Shown here in pieces: positions 57,701 to 64,000 of a DNA stretch of 64,000 bases. Both the position numbers and the translations under genes were made by a program. Origin of the DNA: Globisporangium splendens (lineage: Eukaryota > Oomycota > Peronosporomycetes > Pythiales > Pythiaceae); assembly GCA_006386115.1 (NCBI GenBank), contig VFIW01000065.1, positions 186,001 to 250,000 of the forward strand, in the 5' to 3' direction. Under the pieces are notes generated by a model. It was not told the origin of the DNA, searched no databases, and saw only the letters and a program-made list of their open reading frames with translations. Each line of letters begins with the position of its first letter. Position 1 is the first letter of the stretch.

Positions 57701-60257
57701 GTCGAAGGCGCCAAATCAGGGAACTCTGGCCGAGATCGAGGCGTATGCACGCGAGAACCCACCGTCGCCCCACGTGTTCGACCAGGAGGAGCTCTTCCAG
57801 CCGTTGTCCAAGTTGATGCGATCGGACATGAAAGATCGCGCACTAGTCGGCATTCTCGATCTGCTGAACTCGTGCGGCCATTTGGTGAATACTGGCTGGC
57901 CGCTTGTGCTCGGCGCGATCCAGGAGGCGTGCGAAGTTGGCGATTCGAAGACTCAGGTGGTCGCGTTCAAGTGTCTTCGGTTGATCGTCGACGACTTGCT
58001 TGCTGCGATGCCGATGTCGTACCTCCCTAACTGCGTGCGCTGCATTGGCCGCTTTGCATGCTGTGCGAAAGACGTCAACATTAGCTTGACCGCGGTGAAC
58101 GAGCTCTGGAGTGTCGCGGACATTATCGGAAAGCAGAAACCACGGCCACAGCAGCAACAAGCAGAGGGCGATATGAGCAGCGGCAGTGGCGGCGGTGGAG
58201 AGCTCTGGATTTGCGCGTTCGGTGAACTGAGCTACGTCGCACTCGATGATCGAACCGAAGTGCGCAACTCGGCAATCAATACGTTGTTCGGCACAGCAGT
58301 CACGTATGGCGCGCAGTTTGAGTTGAAAGAGTGGCAAATGTTCATCGACGCGACGGTGCTCCCCCTGGCGTCCAAGCTGAACCAGGCAAGGTCGACGAAC
58401 GCGTCCGCCGCCATCTCCACAGCATCATCGTCGCATTCAGAGTCAACCACCAAGTCAGGCGGGTATGTAATGCACCACTCTCGCGACAGCGCCGAGAAGC
58501 AGTGGGACGAGTCGCGCGTGTTAATGCTCACGGGCATAAGTCGTGTGCTTCAAACGAATTGGCACTACTTGCTGGTCCATTCGACATGGGTTGCCAGCGT
58601 CTGGAAGCAGCTTCTTTCGCACGTAGCGCAGAACGCAGAGCGCGGTATGTCCAAGGAAGTCGTGCTCGCTTCGGTGAACACGCTGCAGACTCTGCTGCAA
58701 GTTTCGTCGGCGGCCGACTTCGACCAGATCGCGCAATCCACGCCCGTGCGTGCTGGCGCTGGCATGCGAGTGGTTGGTGGCGCATTGGTGGCCGCGTCGT
58801 CAGTGACATCGTCTCCTACGCAGCCAGGTTCGAAACGACCCGTGGCAGCTCCGGTTACTCGTGATCCCATGCTCTGGGAGGACGCCTTTAATCAGCTACT
58901 GCGACTGTGCAACGACCGATGCCATCCAGATGCAACAGGACAAGAAGCCAATCCAATCGTATGGAAAGAAGACGAGGAACAGGAGATTGCGAGTGCCGTG
59001 GTCTCTGTGCTCGTCACGCTGTACACCCAGGCAAAGGACCACGAGTTCAAGGACGAACGGAATGTGCAACGGCTACTGGACGTCTTCGAAGTGCTCGTGA
59101 TGCGGCACGTGCTGCGCAGCGATGCGGAAGTGAAATCGATCGCCAACATCACAACCAACAGTCTGCAATCGAGGGTCCTAAATGCGTTTGAAGAGTGCGG
59201 GTCGTTTGTCTCTCACCCACAAGTGCACACTCGGATGCTCGACCAGTTGGTCAAGTACGTGGATCTCTCGACGACGAAGCAGCTCGTGTTTTTCACGCGC
59301 CATGCGCTCACGTCGCTCGCGAAACTGTACGCGAGCGTGTGCTCGGAAGCTCGACGCGATCGATTCCTCGAAGTGCTGTTTTGTATCCAACCGTTCTTGA
59401 AAGTTGACGCAGACGAATCCTCTTCCACCTCGTCGTCGTCACCAGGAAAGCCTCTCTCCGCGACTCAAAAAGCAGCGTCGCAGCTCTGGAAGCACGCGCT
59501 GCGTGTGCTGCTAGTGTTGGAGTCCCATGGGCTTGCGTCCGTGAGGTTGCATCAGTCCTGTTGGCGACCGCTGCTGGCGACGATCAATCTGTTTTTGCAA
59601 CCAGGTAGCGGCACGCTCCCGTCGTACGTCCAGTCCGAAGAAGACGAAGTCTTGGTGCTGAGTGTCCTCGAGTGCATGGTCGACAGCACCATTGCGCTGT
59701 TGAGCAACAGCAGCGAGATCAAGATGGAAGCAGGACCGCAATACACCGAGTTTTCCAGTGAGCTCATGGGGCTGCTCTGCTCCGGCATCGATGCGACCAA
59801 GCACAACAAACAGTTTATCAAGTGCTGTGTCCGGCAGCTGGCGACGCTCGGCATCCAACAGGGCGACGACGATCTGTCCAAGCTCGCGCAACTCAAGCTC
59901 GTCAACTGCTGCAGTACAGCATTGCACCATTTCGCTACTCTCGAGGCTGCTACGAGTCCAAGTACATTGTCGACGTCACCGCCACCGTCGCAGTCTCAGG
60001 ACAGTTCGGAGGACAGTGACTTGGCCGCGGCGCGAGAGCGGGTCGTGATTCTGCTGGGCAGCGCATCGGAGGTCGGGATGAGCCCTCGACGGATCCTGGA
60101 GCTCTTTCCAGCGCTGTGCACGTGTATCACGTCGTCGGACCTTGAGGTGCGGCAACTGATCCAGCGTCTGTTGGTCGCGGGCCACGTCTCCGAATACTGT
60201 CTCGACATTTTGGACAAAGCCGAGCAGCGGGAGGTGAGCAACAGCCAGAAAGTGTGA
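54785..60257 (+). CDS. MON2: MON2 homologue (Sec7/BIG-related endosome-Golgi trafficking protein)
   Basis: MON2 is a large scaffold related to the BIG/GBF Arf exchange factors but lacking the Sec7 catalytic domain; it works with DOP1 in endosome-to-Golgi traffic. Exon 1 (54785-55340) and exon 2 (55399-60257) join in phase to 1,804 residues, near the animal length. The N-terminus has the DCB-type block FLRLIGDDLQALRSETKKKYPVVREA, followed by LRPFLLACNH. The HUS-like stretch (AMTIRQVVSLAFGKV, FQELCFM, LGVELLETIL) follows. The C-terminal half is helical, without a Sec7 motif. Serine/asparagine-rich insertions occur near residues 345-372 and 665-700. The acceptor at 55399 was chosen because nearby AGs break the frame. 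The start is the ATG directly before the DCB block. Confidence 0.9.
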
Positions 60258-62580
60258 AGAGCAACCTGACAAAGAAAAGAAGCAAGCACAAGGGATCTCG
60301 ACAGGATTGGACAATCAGAAGTCCCCCTGACAAAGTATATATCGAAAAGAGAGTAAGCAGAAAAGAAAAGAGCACGCGTCGAATAAAGTCATGAAATGAA
60401 TGGAGTGAATGGATGGATGCGTTTCTTGCAAGGACAATCAAGCTGAGGCTGCAATCTGTCACGTTTTTTGTCGTGTTATTTAGGTGTGAATACGAGTATA
60501 ATTTGCAATTCGTATTGAAGGGTTTCTCCCTCGTATGAAGTTAGAAAGGAATCGAGTCGGGTCATAGAACCTGCATCATCGCCTATCACCGTTAATTTAA
60601 TATCGCAGAGTGAGGATTGGAAATAATAGTCCGTTTCAAGGTCAGGTACTGGTCAGGTGCATCATTGCAGATCGCGCAAAACAACGAACGGGGGTCAAGA
60701 TGTGCTGAGCCACAAATGATTCGCTCACGAATTCGCACTGATGCGGTTGCCTTGACACACACACACACCGAATGTCATGAGAGATGCGCGCTTTGGAAGT
60801 AATATCTGCTGAGGCATACATTAACCCAGTGCATTTCTCGAGCTCCTGTGTTTCCCAAGGTCATTGCTTGCTTGCATTACCAGCGCAATCTTATGCCAAC
60901 ATATCTCGCTAGACGAACGGCAACTGAGCTCTACATATGTACGACTTGCTCTTCTTGCCAGATGTATTGTGAAAATAGCGAAACAGAAGAACGAACAGGG
61001 ATGGATGCATTAAGAGCTAGGCACTACAAAGAATTGGAGTTACCAACTCGTCATGGATCTTTATTCCATCGCACTTGATGTGCATTTTTTCGAGGTTGTA
61101 CTAACAGCGCGCTGTCTGACAGGGTAGACAACACAGTTGATCTTTTGGTCGAGCCACCGTCCATAAACTTCGGTTGATGCGAACATTTCAGTTGACGCGA
61201 ACAGGATACTTTTTTATGAGCTGCTAAGCTTATGGCACTTGCGACGCTTTCCTTGAGGAGAACCAAAGTGCATGGTGATACAAACAACGCTGCGCAAGTT
61301 GCACACACGATGGGCGGAACACAGCCAACGGGGTATCTACAAATGCTCAAGCTTCTACGCTTTCGTTTTGGATGCATCTTCGAACGGAAGCTGCAGATGA
61401 TACCGTGGCGAGTCCTGCAGTGTCGGAAGATTCCTGCTCCTCACATAATCCAGCCGTGCCGACCTTCCCATTAACTTGCATGTGGAAAGGCGATGACTCG
61501 ATCCTTTTTTATTTGCAGTTCTTGATTGAGGTCAAATAAAAAAGAACGGAAATGTCGGAAGTCGCACCGCAAAAAGCGTGTACTTTGATCTCATGCAGCC
61601 ATCTCAACATACCAAAGGTGTAGTGGGTCTCAAACGTGGATGCAGAAGCTTGAATGCATTATAGGCACGCGGGTGTTTCGGAACCTCCAACATTGATAGT
61701 AGATTTGAGTTTGATAGCCTTGGCGGGCATGCAATGCTCTTGTGAATGGTCTTTGACTCAAAAAAGCTGCGCAGGAAAAACTTGCACGACTAGAGCGTAT
61801 GCAAGAGCTTCTGAGCGAAGTTGCGCAAACTCTGTTCATGCTCATTCGAACATTTATGTGAATGCCACACATTGAGCAATGAGTTTTATGATAAAGGATA
61901 GAGAGAAGGAACAAACGGATGCCAACACCATGCGAGCCCTTCCTTTCTACGCTCGTGGACCGGATTTGCACGCCACGTGCTGCCAGATTGTCGAGTTTCT
62001 CTGATCGACGACTGGCCATAAAACGTGCCTCAGGTCTCTCGACGCTTTCTGTCGAGTCCACTGTCCTTACTGGTACCGGGAAACTGCTGCTGTTTATCAA
62101 TTGCAGGAGGCTTGAGCAATATCCGAGAAGCAATGATAATCATTTGGTCATGCATATATCTAGTTATGCAGGTAATCAACGTATGCAATGTTTGCCAGTG
62201 TCAGTGAGGACGGCAGCGGATCCCTTTGTATGAGCCGACAGCCTGTCTCTGCTGCTCCAGGCATCATCACCTTGTTAGACCGATCTCGCTCTTGACTCCT
62301 GGAACCCTTGAAGGATTGCTGCATGGCTTGGGAAAAAGTGCTGCTGACTTAGGACACGGGATCGGCCAGGATTTGGCGGTTGTTGCATGGCATGTTGGCG
62401 GAAAAGGCGACAGCGCATCAACTCGTGTCGTTTCTCAACTCTCTAAAGCTTCTCAGTGCACGGCGCGCTTTCTTCTCACTCGTCAAATCTCTCGACCGAC
62501 CTCAGGACTCGCGCGTTCCCTGCTGCTGTCTATCGGAGAGTAGCTTATCTCGTTCCGACCCGACCCTATACGATCCAGCC
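60258..62580. other. intergenic between MON2 and paralogue G
   Basis: 2.3 kb with the MON2 3' flank, an AT-rich hairpin (listed separately) and the upstream region of paralogue G. No gene could be supported on either strand. Confidence 0.5.
61504..61544. repeat. 12-bp perfect AT-rich inverted repeat
   Basis: CTTTTTTATTTG at 61504-61515 pairs with CAAATAAAAAAG at 61533-61544, with a 17-base loop. It could be a hairpin, a terminator-like element or a remnant of a small palindromic element. No flanking target-site duplication was noticed. Confidence 0.6.
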
Positions 62581-64000
62581 ATGCCGAGTGCTGTTGCCAG
62601 TTTCACAAGACGAGACACCCGCGACGCGCCGAGCAAAGAACGCGGAGGCAATGTGTACAGAGACATTATCCGCTCGACCGTGAGCAACAGCAACGACATC
62701 TCCAGCAGTGAGCTCTCGATTTCGGGTTTCGATGGTCCGATTGTCGATGTGTATGACGACAAGGTGCTCATCGACGACCATGAGCTTCTCGAACGTGCCA
62801 ACGACGTGAAAGCACAGATCGATTTCAACACGCTCACAGATCTCTCGAAATGCCAGTGGAAGTGGAAGCACAGCAAGAACGATTTCACACTCTTCACGCG
62901 ACAAGTAGAGCACACTGCGAGTACAAAGAGGGATAAGCTGACGTCCCACCAGGTGCTCGCGGCTGGGGAGATCGAGTGTAGCATCGAAGAGATCGCGCAC
63001 ATCCTCAAACCCAAGTCGAATATGGACTACAACGCCGTGATGAAGGGTCTCTACAAGAAGGATTACATTTACGGCTCCATCGTCCACGTGGCTCCAGTGT
63101 CTACGCTGGTCCCAGAAGCAGATGATGATGATGCCAAGAGCACGACGACGACGACGACGTCGGTGGAGTCCAGTGATCAGCTAACGGTCAAGACTAGCAG
63201 CTTCGTGCGCTCCAACATCTTTGTGCGCAACGAGCAGTGGTGCTTTCTCGAACATTTCCAGCGCGACCCCAGTAACGACTCGTTCACGGTCACGATGACG
63301 TCCCTGGATGAAAATGCGATCACTGTTGGTAAGGTCAAGCACGACCGCGTCGACCAGCTCCACGATTTGATCGCCGGGTACTCAGTTTCGAAGATCCCAT
63401 CGACCAATTCCGTGCGCGTGCTGTTCCATGGCAACTTCAGTGGCGACAATACCAACGCGAAGGGCAACGCATCCGAGTCAATGTCCAAGTCGAGACTGAT
63501 GGCGCTCGCGAAAGGAGTGAGTGAGATGCCTGACGTCGTGCGTCGGCGCCGACTTGGCGTACAGAAGCTCGCAGACCGTGCAGCGTTCGTGGCCAAGAAC
63601 GCACACTGCATCTGCTGTACCAAGAGCCTGCACCTGCTCTCGAAGAAGAAACGGTGCTACCTGTGCGGATACTTTGTGTGCGATAAGGACTGGTCGATCC
63701 AGAAAATGGAGACCCGCCTTGGCCATGTCACATCCATTCGAGTGTGCACTCGCTGCCTCGAGAGCGTCGAATCGTGCGAGTACGCCGGAGTGGGACCAGA
63801 GAGCTTGGGCAAGGTTACCGTGAAACCAGATCGAGAGAACAGCCAAAAAGCAGGCAAAGCCATGGCGACGTTCTTGCAGGATGCGCTTCGCACCTCGTCG
63901 GAGTTCAAGAAGGAGTCGGTGAAGACCGTGATCAAGCACTTGATCGACGAGGAGAGGCGATACAGCGATGACTCGATCCCGCCTGTGCTTCTCAGCAACT
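62581..64000 (+). CDS. START-like/FYVE-type zinc finger/GAF protein, paralogue G, cut by the window edge
   Basis: The frame is open from MPSAVASFTRRDTR at 62581 to the window end (473 codons), so the GAF domain expected downstream is not seen. The START-like part covers about 85-300 (FTLFTRQVEHT, YKKDYIYGSIVHV, SNIFVRNEQWCFLEHF), with an acidic/Thr-rich insert encoded by GAT and ACG repeats near 63121-63160. VRRRRLG lies at 320-326. The finger begins at Cys343 with CICC, CYLC and a final CTRC, but the third pair reads C-D-K-D: Asp370 stands where every other copy has Cys. The linker helix reads KESVKTVIKHLIDEE. It is the last of seven family members and lies about 2.3 kb from MON2. Confidence 0.88.
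   Translation, partial: MPSAVASFTRRDTRDAPSKERGGNVYRDIIRSTVSNSNDISSSELSISGFDGPIVDVYDDKVLIDDHELLERANDVKAQIDFNTLTDLSKCQWKWKHSKNDFTLFTRQVEHTASTKRDKLTSHQVLAAGEIECSIEEIAHILKPKSNMDYNAVMKGLYKKDYIYGSIVHVAPVSTLVPEADDDDAKSTTTTTTSVESSDQLTVKTSSFVRSNIFVRNEQWCFLEHFQRDPSNDSFTVTMTSLDENAITVGKVKHDRVDQLHDLIAGYSVSKIPSTNSVRVLFHGNFSGDNTNAKGNASESMSKSRLMALAKGVSEMPDVVRRRRLGVQKLADRAAFVAKNAHCICCTKSLHLLSKKKRCYLCGYFVCDKDWSIQKMETRLGHVTSIRVCTRCLESVESCEYAGVGPESLGKVTVKPDRENSQKAGKAMATFLQDALRTSSEFKKESVKTVIKHLIDEERRYSDDSIPPVLLSN

Overview
The window looks like nuclear DNA of an oomycete. The genes are eukaryotic, with short GT-AG introns in the housekeeping genes and intronless accessory genes. A paralogue family joining a START-like region, a FYVE-type zinc finger and a GAF domain, of the kind expanded in Peronosporales and Pythiales, dominates the sequence. 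A Pythium/Globisporangium or downy-mildew relative fits best, but the genus cannot be fixed from sequence reading alone.

Layout: 1-105 is the 3' tail of an unidentified coiled-coil-like gene. 1482-2670 (+) is a six-exon PEX11. 3085-9040 (+) is a large ASH/MSP-domain (HYDIN-like) axonemal protein gene broken by two frameshifts and a TAG stop. 9175-10935 (-) is a 6-phosphofructo-2-kinase/fructose-2,6-bisphosphatase whose phosphatase histidine is an alanine. 12900-14867 and 16197-18434 (both -) are the first two START/FYVE/GAF genes. 19672-22546 (+) is HBS1-like in ten exons, convergent with a Trx+3xGrx glutaredoxin-3/PICOT gene at 22716-24536 (-). 24985-26181 (-) is an unknown protein with two LC3/ATG8-interacting-like motifs. 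26903-27954 (+) is ribosomal protein uS7 (RPS5). 28190-33486 (-) is a kinesin-14 gene broken by two frameshifts and two TAG stops. 33746-35302 (-) is an NRT2-type nitrate transporter. From 38412 to 52948 there are four more START/FYVE/GAF genes in mixed orientation, separated by gene-poor DNA. 54785-60257 (+) is MON2. 62581 to the right edge is a seventh, truncated START/FYVE/GAF gene.

Functionally the window mixes core trafficking and translation-quality-control genes (MON2, HBS1L, RPS5, GRX3, PEX11) with a lineage-specific family. Its members look like membrane- or lipid-binding proteins (START-like, FYVE) with a small-molecule sensor-like GAF domain at the C-terminus. The strongest leads are this family, including a 359-bp patch identical between two inverted members, the catalytically altered PFK-2/FBPase-2, and the clustering of seven apparent inactivating lesions in only two genes, one of them probably ciliary. 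No tRNA, rRNA, CRISPR array or intact transposon was recognised.
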